Assembly: GCF_019970045.1 (NCBI RefSeq)
Contig: NZ_JAHXYI010000002.1
Span: forward strand, 661,661 to 725,660
Reading direction: 5' to 3'
Origin: Chryseobacterium sp. GVT01B
GTDB lineage: Bacteria; Bacteroidota; Bacteroidia; Flavobacteriales; Weeksellaceae
DNA: 64,000 nucleotides
This document shows positions 25,319 through 33,512 of this stretch, one piece after another. A program made the position numbers and the translations under genes. Each line of letters opens with the position of its first letter. Within the stretch, counting starts at the first letter, position 1. The notes under the pieces are model-generated. The model worked only from the letters and a program-made list of their open reading frames with translations, was not told the DNA's origin and did not search any database.

Positions 25319-27022
25319 TCAGCTGATTTCCAAATCTTGTTTACGTTTTTTTATATAATCTGCAGGACGAATCCCGTTAATTTCAAAAAAAAGATTGGAA
25401 AAATTTTGTCTGGCCGCAATTCCGCACTCATCAGCTAATGCATCAATCTTATATTGAAGATATTTAGTGTCAGTATTGAGGAGATTGGTGATATAGTTGA
25501 TTCTTAGCTCAGCCATATATTTATTGAAATTCATACCTTTATTCTCATTTATATATATTGATAAATAATGGGCATTCGTTCCTAATTTACTCGCAATATT
25601 TTGCTGGGTAAGACCTTTTTTTCTAAATTGCTGTTCCTGTTCAAATTTTTCAAGTTTCTCCTTGATTTCAGACGTTAATTCTGGAGTAAGAAATGTTTTC
25701 CTTACTGAGTATTCACCAGCATGTTCTTTTATAAGATGGTTGAGCATATAAGTGCCGTCTGATATTCGTTTTTGCAGAAGATCATATTGCTTTTTAATTT
25801 TCTGATCTTTTCTGTATCTTACTATAAAAAATATCAGAATTACAGTTCCCATGAAAATGAGAACTGCCGCAAATATCATTTTATTTCTGCCGGCTTTTTG
25901 TATAGCTTCCTTTTCTTCTATCAATGTCCTGCGGTCATAATCTTTATGAAGTTTTGACGAGAGAAAAGCATAATCTTTACTGATCACACTGTCAGCTTTA
26001 AGAAGCTGATTGGTATAATAAAGCTGCTGATTAATATCCTTATTTTTATAATAATGAATCAGGAAATTATACCCTTTATAAACTTCAGGCAGGATAAACG
26101 CATGCTTTACAAAAATAGAATCTATCTTATTGTAATACTCAATTGAACTATATACATTACTTTGAGCTTCCGAAGTTTTTCCTAAATAATAATATACGAC
26201 AGAAGCCCAGGCAAAATCATTTCGTTTTAGAATTGTTGGCAATGATTTTTTTAGATCTGATTCAGCCTTTGCATACTCTTTCTTCTGATATTTTGAAATT
26301 CCAATACATTTCAGAAAGTAACTGTTTTCCAAAGCAAAATCATTATCGTTTAAGGTTAGCTTATACCCTAATTCACTTAGGCTGTCACTCTTTACAAAAC
26401 TTTTAAGATATCTGTTGATAACCGTCATTTGATGTAGACAATTAAAATATGCTTTACTATAATTAAATCTTTCATTCTCATGTTGCTTTTCATTCATCTT
26501 CGAACTGTAAAATGAAATACAATCATTAAAGTGCTTCAGAGCTTCATCATAATAACCAAGATGCCCTTTAACAATTCCCAGATGATAAATCACTTTATAG
26601 TGGTGGTACTCATCATTTGATCCTTTTAAGAATTGATATGCTTTAAGATATTCGTTTAAAGCCAGTTTATATTTCTTATGGTAGAAGTAATAAATAATGC
26701 CTTTGCTGAGATAATCTTTACTGATATCACCCGTTGAACCATGAACTAAACTCATACTTATGGCACTGTCAGCATATTTAATTTTGTTATGAAAGTCGAA
26801 CTGCCTGCCATCCCTGTAGCCTTGAATCAGTTTGTCAGTATTATTTTCTTTCTTAGCTTTTTCAATATATAATTTGACAGCCGGCATTGCATTAATGTCG
26901 TCAATAGTCATTTTTTCATAAGTTTTTCTTATTTCATGGAATGTTCTTCCATTTTTATTGTTTGAAAATAATAACTGAGAAAAGGTAGAAAATAGGAAAA
27001 TAAAATACTTTAACGTTTTCAT
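25319..27022 (-). CDS. Membrane-anchored TPR regulator with AraC-type HTH
   Basis: The 567-residue protein has a signal peptide (residues 1-21), about six periplasmic TPR-like helical repeats (residues 60-350: KYKLALNEYLKAYQF, YYDEALKHFNDCI, EYAKAESDLKKSL), one transmembrane helix near 381-401 (MIFAAVLIFMGTVILIFFIV), and a C-terminal AraC HTH (residues 465-555) with GLTQQNIASKLGTNAHYLSIYIN, FNKYMAELRINYI and AARQNFSNLFFEINGIRPADYI. This design senses a periplasmic signal and acts directly on DNA. It diverges from the lipoprotein gene at 27300, with twin palindromes between. Confidence 0.85.
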   Translation of the reverse strand: MKTLKYFIFLFSTFSQLLFSNNKNGRTFHEIRKTYEKMTIDDINAMPAVKLYIEKAKKENNTDKLIQGYRDGRQFDFHNKIKYADSAISMSLVHGSTGDISKDYLSKGIIYYFYHKKYKLALNEYLKAYQFLKGSNDEYHHYKVIYHLGIVKGHLGYYDEALKHFNDCISFYSSKMNEKQHENERFNYSKAYFNCLHQMTVINRYLKSFVKSDSLSELGYKLTLNDNDFALENSYFLKCIGISKYQKKEYAKAESDLKKSLPTILKRNDFAWASVVYYYLGKTSEAQSNVYSSIEYYNKIDSIFVKHAFILPEVYKGYNFLIHYYKNKDINQQLYYTNQLLKADSVISKDYAFLSSKLHKDYDRRTLIEEKEAIQKAGRNKMIFAAVLIFMGTVILIFFIVRYRKDQKIKKQYDLLQKRISDGTYMLNHLIKEHAGEYSVRKTFLTPELTSEIKEKLEKFEQEQQFRKKGLTQQNIASKLGTNAHYLSIYINENKGMNFNKYMAELRINYITNLLNTDTKYLQYKIDALADECGIAARQNFSNLFFEINGIRPADYIKKRKQDLEIS

Positions 27023-27162
27023 ATACTGATTATTAGAACCTCACCATCTCAAAAATAAACATTTTGTTTTGAAATAAATCATATTTCAGGGAAATGTACT
27101 AAAACCAAAGACACTGTTTTCAAAACACTGAATATTAATCAATTATAAGCATTTTAGTAAAT

Positions 27163-27202
27163 GTCTCAATTTTTAAATTGAGACGTATCAATTTAAAAAT
27201 TG
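27163..27202. promoter_or_regulatory. Twin palindromic operator in the divergent region
   Basis: GTCTCAATTT (27163-27172) and its complement (27175-27184) flank two T. CAATTT (27089+100: 27189-27194) and AAATTG (27197-27202) flank two A. Both share CAATTT-NN-AAATTG and their centres are 22 bp apart, two helical turns. Confidence 0.6.
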
Positions 27203-27238
27203 CCCCGAATAACGGTTTTTTTTCACCAATCAGCCCAA

Positions 27239-27246
27239 TAACTTTG
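27239..27246 (+). promoter_or_regulatory. -7 box before the small lipoprotein gene
   Basis: TAACTTTG matches TAnnTTTG. It is 37 nt past the second palindrome and 54 nt before the ATG at 27300. This spacing fits an activator bound at the palindromes. Confidence 0.5.
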
Positions 27247-27299
27247 ACCTTAGAATTCTAATTCAATCCGGCCGGGATAACCCAATTAAAATTATTACC

Positions 27300-27524
27300 A
27301 TGAAAAAGTTTATCCCAATTTTAAGTCTTATGATAGGATCAGTTTGTTTGCAAAACTGCATCCATCGCGAGGAAGATATTGATACTCATAGTACACCAAA
27401 TTATGAGATTAAAGTAAAACTGATGAGGCGGGATTCTGCTAAAATACCAGAGCAGGTAAATAACCCCGAAAAGGATCCTCCTGTACGGGATGGAGACAAC
27501 TGGCGTCCTTATCAAAATAATTAA
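27300..27524 (+). CDS. Small lipoprotein, unknown function
   Basis: The 74-residue precursor has a signal peptide with lipobox LQNC (Cys 20). The mature part is short and charged, with PEKDPPVRDGDNWRPYQNN at the C-terminus. It is the first gene of a plus-strand run with the 55-residue ORF, the MauE-like protein and the DUF6520 peptide. I do not recognise a named family. Confidence 0.7.
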   Translation: MKKFIPILSLMIGSVCLQNCIHREEDIDTHSTPNYEIKVKLMRRDSAKIPEQVNNPEKDPPVRDGDNWRPYQNN

Positions 27525-27540
27525 ACCTTACAAATAATCC

Positions 27541-27708
27541 ATGATTCCTCATACCACCATACCAGTTTTCACCGGCTTACCATGTCCTGCAAGTGGCATC
27601 TGGGAAAGTATGGGGAATTTCAAAACTACTGTGACCTTGTTAAAAGGAGATATAATGCCTGAATATTGCGGCCTGAAAACCTATTGGAAATTATTGATTC
27701 CTGGTTAA
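27541..27708 (+). CDS. Conserved-looking 55-residue protein
   Basis: ATG to TAA gives 55 residues beginning MIPHTTIPVFTGLPCPASG, with KTTVTLLKGDIMPEYCG and ending YWKLLIPG. The G.PCP.SG.WES.G...TT..L.KG..MP.Y.G....W layout recalls small proteins seen in many Bacteroidetes, but I cannot give a family name. It has no signal peptide and two Cys (15, 43). It lies 16 nt after the lipoprotein gene and 19 nt before the MauE-like gene, with no terminator, so it fits in the operon. Confidence 0.55.
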   Translation: MIPHTTIPVFTGLPCPASGIWESMGNFKTTVTLLKGDIMPEYCGLKTYWKLLIPG

Positions 27709-27727
27709 AACTCATAAAAAATAAACC

Positions 27728-29242
27728 ATGAGAAAATTACAAATTATCGCAGCTGAAGTAATATCATATTTCTTTATACTCCTCTTCTGTTACGCAGCCA
27801 TCAGCAAAATAGCGGATTTCGAAAAATTCACGCTACAAATCTCACAATCTCCTATACTAAATGCTTTTACAAATTCTGTTTCTTATGGGATCCTTGCGAT
27901 TGAACTTGTCGTCAGTATACTGTTGATTTTTGAACGGACAAGACTCATTGGCCTCTACGGCTCTTTCATACTGATGGTTTTATTCAGCATATACATTTAT
28001 ATTATCCTTCATTACAGCGAATCCATTCCTTGCTCTTGTGGTGGTATTCTTGAAAAAATGGATTGGCATACACATTTCATTTTTAACATTATTGCGACAT
28101 GCGTAGCAGCCATAGCTATTATTTGGATCACAAGACCAAGCAGAAAATATATATTGATGACAATATTCCTGCTGTTCATTTTTTCACTGCTGAGTGCACT
28201 TGTACTTTTTTTACTCTATGAAAAGTCTGAATATATGATCCAGAAAGAAAATAATTTTACCCGTCGGTTTTGGCAGCATCCGGTTGATATGGATAAACAC
28301 TTCACGCTGACATCTGATTCTTATTATTTTGCAGGAAAAACAAAAGATTCGCTTTATCTGGGAAATATAGAGCAGCCATTTGATTTATATAGCTTAGATA
28401 CATCCTTTAAGAAAATAAAAGAATACCAGATCATTCCTGACCAGTATGATTTTCTGTTCAGGAGTTCAAAACTGCAGATACATACACCTTACTATTATCT
28501 TTATGATGGCACAGTTCCCATAATCTATAAAGGAGAGATAGGAAAACATTCCGCAAAAACCTTAAGTTACAAACAGACCTTCTTTACCCAGCTTCAGGCT
28601 ACGGATAACAATGAATTCGTGGTGCTCACCTATTCGAAACAAAAAGATATTCAATCTTTAGCATTATTACTTCCTCATTATAACGAGTATGCTATTGTTA
28701 AACCTGAACTCCTTGAAAAAATACAAGATGGGATTTTTGATACTGATGGTAAACTATTGTATGATCCGGACTATAAGACAGTTATTTATGTCTATACTTA
28801 CAAAAATCAGTTTATTGTTCTTGATACTAGCTTGGGATCTAAGAAAACCTATAAAACTATTGATGACATAAGTGCTCCGGATATTGAAGTCATAAAGCTT
28901 CCTGATGGAAGTAAAAAGATGAAAAATCCTTCCATTATCGTTAATAAAAATGCATTTGTGTATAAAGGTATTCTGTTTATAGAATCTCCACGCAAAGGAA
29001 AATTTGAAAACAAAGCCTCTCAAAATAGCTCATTAATCATTGATATGTATGCTACTGCACGGCAACAGTACTTGGGAAGCTTTTACATTCCCAAAAAAAC
29101 AGGGAACCCAAAAACAGAATTCTTAATTACGGACAATACACTTTTTGCAATTATAGGAAATGAACTGATAAGATACCGTTTTGCGCAAAACATCATTCAA
29201 CATTTCATTTCAGGGGAAGCCGAAAACCTGAACAAAGAGTAG
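27728..29242 (+). CDS. MauE/DoxX-like membrane protein with large C-terminal domain
   Basis: The 504-residue protein begins with a MauE-type four-helix membrane domain (residues 1-140: YFFILLFCYAAISKIADFEKF, GILAIELVVSILLIFERT, LFSIYIYIILHYSESIPCSCGG), followed by a further helix near 147-166. The CSCGG motif after the third helix is the thiol site typical of this family, which is linked to disulfide formation in MauE and VKOR-like partners. Residues 170-504 are beta-rich and resemble a propeller, with repeats such as YYYLYDGTVPIIYKG and LPDGSKKMKNP. It probably sits in the inner membrane with the C-terminal domain in the periplasm. Confidence 0.7.
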   Translation: MRKLQIIAAEVISYFFILLFCYAAISKIADFEKFTLQISQSPILNAFTNSVSYGILAIELVVSILLIFERTRLIGLYGSFILMVLFSIYIYIILHYSESIPCSCGGILEKMDWHTHFIFNIIATCVAAIAIIWITRPSRKYILMTIFLLFIFSLLSALVLFLLYEKSEYMIQKENNFTRRFWQHPVDMDKHFTLTSDSYYFAGKTKDSLYLGNIEQPFDLYSLDTSFKKIKEYQIIPDQYDFLFRSSKLQIHTPYYYLYDGTVPIIYKGEIGKHSAKTLSYKQTFFTQLQATDNNEFVVLTYSKQKDIQSLALLLPHYNEYAIVKPELLEKIQDGIFDTDGKLLYDPDYKTVIYVYTYKNQFIVLDTSLGSKKTYKTIDDISAPDIEVIKLPDGSKKMKNPSIIVNKNAFVYKGILFIESPRKGKFENKASQNSSLIIDMYATARQQYLGSFYIPKKTGNPKTEFLITDNTLFAIIGNELIRYRFAQNIIQHFISGEAENLNKE

Positions 29243-29263
29243 GCAAAAAACAATTTTAACGTC

Positions 29264-29536
29264 ATGAAAAGAATGAGAAAAATCGCACTGCCTTTTGCAG
29301 TATTTGTCTTAGGCATTGGAAGTGCGTACGCTACAACAGCGGAAAAAGAAACAGCAAAAACCATTGAATTCGGATACCGCTTTAATCCATTAGCGCCACC
29401 AGGTATGAAGTGTAATGTGACCACAACCCCCTGCAGTACCATACCATCTGGTGACATATGTACTTACATGGAAGGTTCACAAGAACATAACCTTTTTAAA
29501 GAAGGTTGTTTAAGTGTATTATTTAGAGTTCCATAA
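29264..29536 (+). CDS. DUF6520 family exported four-Cys peptide
   Basis: The 90-residue precursor has a signal peptide (residues 1-23, FAVFVLGIGSAYA). The mature peptide holds four cysteines (C50, C57, C66, C82) in MKCNVTTTPCS, GDICTYMEG and EGCLSVLF. Size and Cys layout match what I know as DUF6520, small secreted peptides found in multiple copies in Flavobacteriia. It starts 21 nt after the MauE-like gene and ends before a strong terminator, closing the operon. Two disulfides are likely (inference). Confidence 0.7.
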   Translation: MKRMRKIALPFAVFVLGIGSAYATTAEKETAKTIEFGYRFNPLAPPGMKCNVTTTPCSTIPSGDICTYMEGSQEHNLFKEGCLSVLFRVP

Positions 29537-29844
29537 CTAGAAGATGAAGGATGCTAAAAAGCATCCTTCATTTGTTTAATAGAATAATGTTGTCATCTTT
29601 AAAAGGATTCCCACACATCTAAAGTCATATTATCACTAACCCCATGTCACCTCTTTTTTTACTAAGGCAATAGTTAACAAAAAATAAAATAAGGAGTATA
29701 CAATTGACAGTTGTTCCGTTAACGAATTTTAAATCGCAGCAGTAAAGTAGCTTTTTATAATATTAAAAGGTTGAAAATTGTTTTTCAAATGTTCAACATT
29801 TACTTATTTAATAATGAACATAGGCAAGTGAGTTAGCCAATTGA
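29537..29844. other. Intergenic stretch between convergent genes
   Basis: It holds the operon terminator and one isolated copy of the AGTCATATTATCACTAA element (29623-29639) that elsewhere stands upstream of surface-protein promoters. No -7 box lies at the matching distance, so this copy looks like a relic. Confidence 0.5.
29544..29578 (+). terminator. Strong intrinsic terminator
   Basis: ATGAAGGATGC (29544-29554) pairs with 29561-29571, plus one more T-A pair, around AAAA, then TTGTTT. It ends the lipoprotein-MauE-DUF6520 operon. Confidence 0.75.
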
Positions 29845-30198
29845 CTAATCTTTGTTCTTTTTATCATCAATAGAATCATCAATAATTTCAGCTTCCACTG
29901 CACTGATTTTTACAGACTGGATCCCGTGTTCCATAGAGGACGAGGAACTGTACAGCTGACTTTGTCCGATCACCTTCCCATTGGCAGACTTTAAACAAAA
30001 ATAGTTTTTGCCATTGGATGCTATTCTACGCTCATACATCTTGTCAACTTTAGAATGAATCTTGACCGATTCTATTCCCTTACGGCAAGAGGATTTTTGC
30101 AGATACCCTTCACTGGTCAGGATAATCTCTCCATTAACTGTCTTAAGATTGAACTGGTATTCTTTGTTGACTCTTCGGGTAATAATAAATTTTGCCAT
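29845..30198 (-). CDS. YegP-like DUF1508 protein
   Basis: The 117-residue protein is a tandem of two DUF1508/YegP repeats: EYQFNLKTVNGEIILTSEGY with KGIESVKIH, and KNYFCLKSANGKVIGQSQLY with HGIQSVKIS. The family is small, cytoplasmic and of unknown role; two repeats form one compact domain. An acidic-basic tail (EAEIIDDSIDDKKNKD) is added. It is a single gene. Confidence 0.88.
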   Translation of the reverse strand: MAKFIITRRVNKEYQFNLKTVNGEIILTSEGYLQKSSCRKGIESVKIHSKVDKMYERRIASNGKNYFCLKSANGKVIGQSQLYSSSSSMEHGIQSVKISAVEAEIIDDSIDDKKNKD

Positions 30199-30427
30199 AA
30201 TTTCAATATTTTATGTGTTTAGAAATGATCTGCATAGATCTTGGTATACAGCAGTATTATAACCAGAAAAAATCCGTATCCATTCACTTAGTGTTTATGG
30301 TGTAATTACTTTAGTAAGAAGTACTGCAAATTTCTCTACTGCACGGAATTCTAATAACCTGATTATAGTTATTAAAAAATGTGTTATAATACATTAATTC
30401 TATTTGAAAATCTGTATTAAATAGCAA

Positions 30428-31708
30428 CTACTCTGAGATACAACGTATAGAGTATCCCATAGTACGGAATCCGAAATTCGAGCCAGAAACATTAGTCGAA
30501 AATAACGTAAAGTAGATTGAGTATACGGTAGAATCTTGGGATTCCGAACTGGACCAATAGACGCCTCTATTAGCACGTTCTTCCAATACTCCTGCGGAGT
30601 AGTTGCGTTGACCTGCAACAGGAAAAGTCAATGTACTGCCGTTATTCACAAACTTCTTGGCCACACTAAAATTAGTAGCACTACCTGGACTGGCAACAAA
30701 TGTTCCTATATTACTAACAGTACTAGCGGCATTAAATCCACTCAGTTCATTTCCAGTAGGTACCCTGAAACCAGCAGGACATGGATCATTGGCTGTCTTG
30801 ACAGGCGCTGCTTCCGTACCGCTGTTCCAGGCCTTATTAGCAGCATTAGTAGTATTCCATCCCGAAATAGCAGCTTCGCTCGTATACGCTGTAGCGGCAG
30901 CATTTTTCTTTCCCCATTGATAATAACTTCCCATAATAGCTTGAGTAGGAATATCAGGATCCATAGTTGGATCTGCACCCAAGTTTCGGGTCATCATCTG
31001 TCGGGTCTCTCCGTTAATAATAACGGGAACCACATCAGCGAAGTTCGTGTTTGGTTGGACCATTATGTTAAAACCACAGCTTTCTCCACCTAAATTAATA
31101 TTGAAAGTAGCAGTACCAGCAGCAGCAGGAGTTCCCACAATATTGAAAATTAAATTACCACTGCCATTATTAAGCGTTCCGGAAGCAAGAACAGCATTAA
31201 TTCCTGTCACACCAACAGATGGAACAATTTGTTCTGAATAAACACCTCCATTACCTCCGTTATACGGGACAGTTACACTAACACCGGAAGCAGGACTTGT
31301 TGCTTCCAAAACGCCTATATGTGTAGCTGCAGAACAGAGAAGTTGCGTTAATGCCGGTGTACTCGCTCCACTGGATAATATTTTTATCCAACGGTTACTT
31401 CCCGCATCAAAGTAGTAGAATCCAGGAGCATCCATACCCTCTACCTGACCTGTACGATTGTTAGAATCAGGAGCTGCAGTTACAAACACTAAGGTAGCAT
31501 GCTGAGCAGAAGCGTATACAGCTGCTGTCTCTGCAGCTTTTAGTTGGTTACCAGTCAGACGAGGGATAAGAAGCCCTTCAGAAGTGCTTCCGTCTGTTGT
31601 TTTGCTTGCTATATCGACGGTAGATTTGGGAGTTAAGTTATTGACTCCCATCTGTCCATAGGATAACACACCCATCAGAACAATTGGTAATAAATACATT
31701 TTTTTCAT
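30428..31708 (-). CDS. Surface protein with FISUMP domain
   Basis: The 426-residue protein has a signal peptide (residues 1-18, ending LSYG) followed by the stereotyped MGVNNLTPKSTVDI opening. A middle segment (about residues 125-215) looks Ig-like. The C-terminal FISUMP domain (Fibrobacter succinogenes major paralogous domain) starts near 225, with MMTRNLGADPTMDPD, YYQWGKKNA, DPCPAGFRVPTGNEL and GVYWSSSESQDSTVY. It probably acts on the cell surface. It shares N-terminal style and promoter element with the fibrinogen-like protein at 3399-5102. Confidence 0.82.
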   Translation of the reverse strand: MKKMYLLPIVLMGVLSYGQMGVNNLTPKSTVDIASKTTDGSTSEGLLIPRLTGNQLKAAETAAVYASAQHATLVFVTAAPDSNNRTGQVEGMDAPGFYYFDAGSNRWIKILSSGASTPALTQLLCSAATHIGVLEATSPASGVSVTVPYNGGNGGVYSEQIVPSVGVTGINAVLASGTLNNGSGNLIFNIVGTPAAAGTATFNINLGGESCGFNIMVQPNTNFADVVPVIINGETRQMMTRNLGADPTMDPDIPTQAIMGSYYQWGKKNAAATAYTSEAAISGWNTTNAANKAWNSGTEAAPVKTANDPCPAGFRVPTGNELSGFNAASTVSNIGTFVASPGSATNFSVAKKFVNNGSTLTFPVAGQRNYSAGVLEERANRGVYWSSSESQDSTVYSIYFTLFSTNVSGSNFGFRTMGYSIRCISE

Positions 31709-32489
31709 TGTGATAATATTTTATTGATAATATTTTATAAAATATGTACAGGAAAACCTGACTTTTATCTTCAGCTATTTACACCTCATGCTCATTACCA
31801 CTGTCGGTTAGCAACCTATCTTCCAATTCTCTTCCAAGTGATCTTTAATCTACATTTTTAATTCACTGTCATCAACCTTTAATTAAATAGTCGTAAATAA
31901 ATAATAATACAAATTTAACATCTCCTTAGTAAATAAACACCTGACAATACAGTCACATTATCACTATAAGAATGTAGTTTTTTATCTATATCAATTAGGA
32001 TAGCTAACATATTGGATTGAGATAATAAAAGCAACACCATAGGTGGTAAAAAAACATTTAAACATAACAAATGTATATAAATCATGGATCAAGGCTGTTA
32101 ATCAGCATCTTGCAGTTGTTTATAGAGTAATGAAACTTTTATGTTTAATTTGACTCTTGTTAATTCAAATATTTTGACAAATCGGTAATATCTGGTATTT
32201 GTTAATAGCATAGTTTTTAATTCACTAGTGATAAAACTACAATACATTAGTAATAAGACGACTTATATTAGGCGGGATTTAAAAAATATCTTCTTTAAAT
32301 TTGATTAGATTTTTTAAGAATACTCTATATATCATACAAATAAAGCCACAGGTATTCAGCCTAAGTTTTACATTTCATGATTAGGTATGGCGATACCTGG
32401 TCAGATCTTATTAAGCTGACCGGTAAAGATTGGCAGACATATTTGAGCTACTTGACTAAATCTTTCAATAACCAATAAAAACCAAACCT
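31709..32489. other. Intergenic stretch with leftward promoter and a short open frame
   Basis: The left half is the leader and promoter (31910-31968) of the FISUMP gene. At 32377-32478 a 33-codon ORF (MIRYGDTWSDLIKLTGKDWQ...) ends 11 nt before the next ATG; it reads like a protein tail and could be a remnant. I see nothing in the rest. Confidence 0.45.
31910..31966 (-). promoter_or_regulatory. Promoter with conserved upstream element (copy B)
   Basis: On the minus strand TAAATTTG (31910-31917) is the -7 box. TATAGTGATAATGTGACT (31951-31968) lies at the same distance upstream as copy A, and TTGTCAGGT between them matches TTGTCAAGT in copy A. Confidence 0.5.
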
Positions 32490-32954
32490 ATGAAAGAAAA
32501 AAGCATGAAAAAACTATTATTGATAGGCTTTGTGGTCTTTTGTGTCAATTTAAGTATTGCACAAACAACAACAACAAAATCCCCTGAAACAAAAAAGGAA
32601 ACAACATCTAGTGTTAAACTGAAAAAAGATGGCACACCAGATAAACGCTATACCTCTTCCAAAGGCTCAACAACTATTTCTGACAATGTAACTGCCATCC
32701 CAAATACAAGACTAAAAAAAGATGGTACAACTGATAAACGTTACAGTACAGCAAAAGAAAAAACAGTGGCCATATACCCACAAACTCAAACTATTAACAG
32801 ACCCACTGTTTCAAACACAAACACTGCAAAGAGTTATACACCTACCGTAGACCGAACTTTAAAAGGTCCTAATGGTGAAGAAATATTGACAGGCCCTAGA
32901 GGTGGTAAATATTATATCAATAAAAACGGAAACAAAACCTATATAAAAAGATAG
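32490..32954 (+). CDS. Secreted basic repeat protein, PBCV-type motif
   Basis: The 154-residue protein has a signal peptide; the start may be M1 or M6 (MKKLLLIGFVVFCVNLSIAQ). The mature part has two copies of LKKDGT.DKRY (about residues 48-57 and 79-88) separated by Ser/Thr-rich linkers, then the C-terminal block GPRGGKYYINKNGNKTYIKR. Both motifs resemble the PBCV-specific basic adaptor domain widespread in Bacteroidetes. It is exported and positively charged; the role is unknown. Confidence 0.7.
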   Translation: MKEKSMKKLLLIGFVVFCVNLSIAQTTTTKSPETKKETTSSVKLKKDGTPDKRYTSSKGSTTISDNVTAIPNTRLKKDGTTDKRYSTAKEKTVAIYPQTQTINRPTVSNTNTAKSYTPTVDRTLKGPNGEEILTGPRGGKYYINKNGNKTYIKR

Positions 32955-32980
32955 TAATAAAAATTCAATTGTCTGACTAG

Positions 32981-33019
32981 CAAGGCCTCTGGTATTTTAT
33001 CAGAGGTCTTGTTATTTTT
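32981..33019 (+). terminator. Intrinsic terminator
   Basis: CAAGGCCTCTG (32981-32991) pairs with CAGAGGTCTTG (33001-33011), one pair being G-U, then TTATTTTT. It ends the repeat-protein gene. Confidence 0.7.
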
Positions 33020-33108
33020 CTCATAAACATATAGAAATAATGCCATGATATTATTTGCATAAAGCCCGAAAGAAATAAAGGATCACTTGGATTACTCTTA
33101 ATATTGCC

Positions 33109-33177
33109 ATCTCATTTCTTTATTCACCCATAGAATACCTTTATAATCCAGAAAAAATATCCAAACCTGAACCGACT
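33109..33177 (-). pseudogene. Relic of an S9 peptidase C-terminus
   Basis: The minus strand reads WIFFLDYKGILWVNKEMRW before a stop, matching the C-terminus WFGYFLQDYKSILWIKKQM of the peptidase encoded just upstream at 33513. Only about 20 codons are left. It shows that a second, related peptidase gene once ended here, or that the 3' end was duplicated. Confidence 0.5.
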
Positions 33178-33333
33178 GTCATATTATTAAAAGTAGCTCT
33201 TACGAAGAAATCAACGTTTAAAATATGATGTTTTTACATAATTAAGATCCTTTGATTTCAAAACTTCCTCCGCAAAGAGACAAAAATATTTGCCTTTTAA
33301 AATGATATAGATATTATAATCAGGTTTAGTTGA

Positions 33334-33460
33334 CTGTGAAAATAAAAATCCTCGGAAATTCCGAGGATTAAACTAATTACTATGATACCCCAATTTAACT
33401 TGAGAATCTGTATTAAATTTAATCAAAACAGATTTACTATCAAACGGCATACATCAGTTG
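33334..33460. repeat. Dispersed repeat, copy 2 (partner 5454-5575)
   Basis: It contains the terminator of the S9 peptidase gene and about 90 nt further towards the gene. Similarity to the copy at 5454 runs across the hairpin and on to TCAAACnGCA.ACATCA. Confidence 0.5.
33347..33369 (-). terminator. Terminator of the susC-susD-S9 operon
   Basis: AATCCTCGG (33347-33355) and CCGAGGATT (33361-33369) flank five bases. On the minus strand five T follow. Confidence 0.7.
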
Positions 33461-33512
33461 TTGATTTTATAAGTTCATTTGCTCTTTAGTTATGAAGACA
33501 TTTATGATTATG

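Larger units (their letters stand above)
32955..33512. other. Intergenic stretch between convergent genes
   Basis: It holds two facing terminators (32981 and 33347), the relic peptidase C-terminus (33109-33177), and the dispersed repeat. No further gene is seen. Confidence 0.55.

Noticed and set aside
30536..31093. Plus-strand 185-residue frame inside the FISUMP gene
   Set aside because: Shadow of the Ser/Thr/Gly-rich reading on the minus strand; no domain, no start signal.
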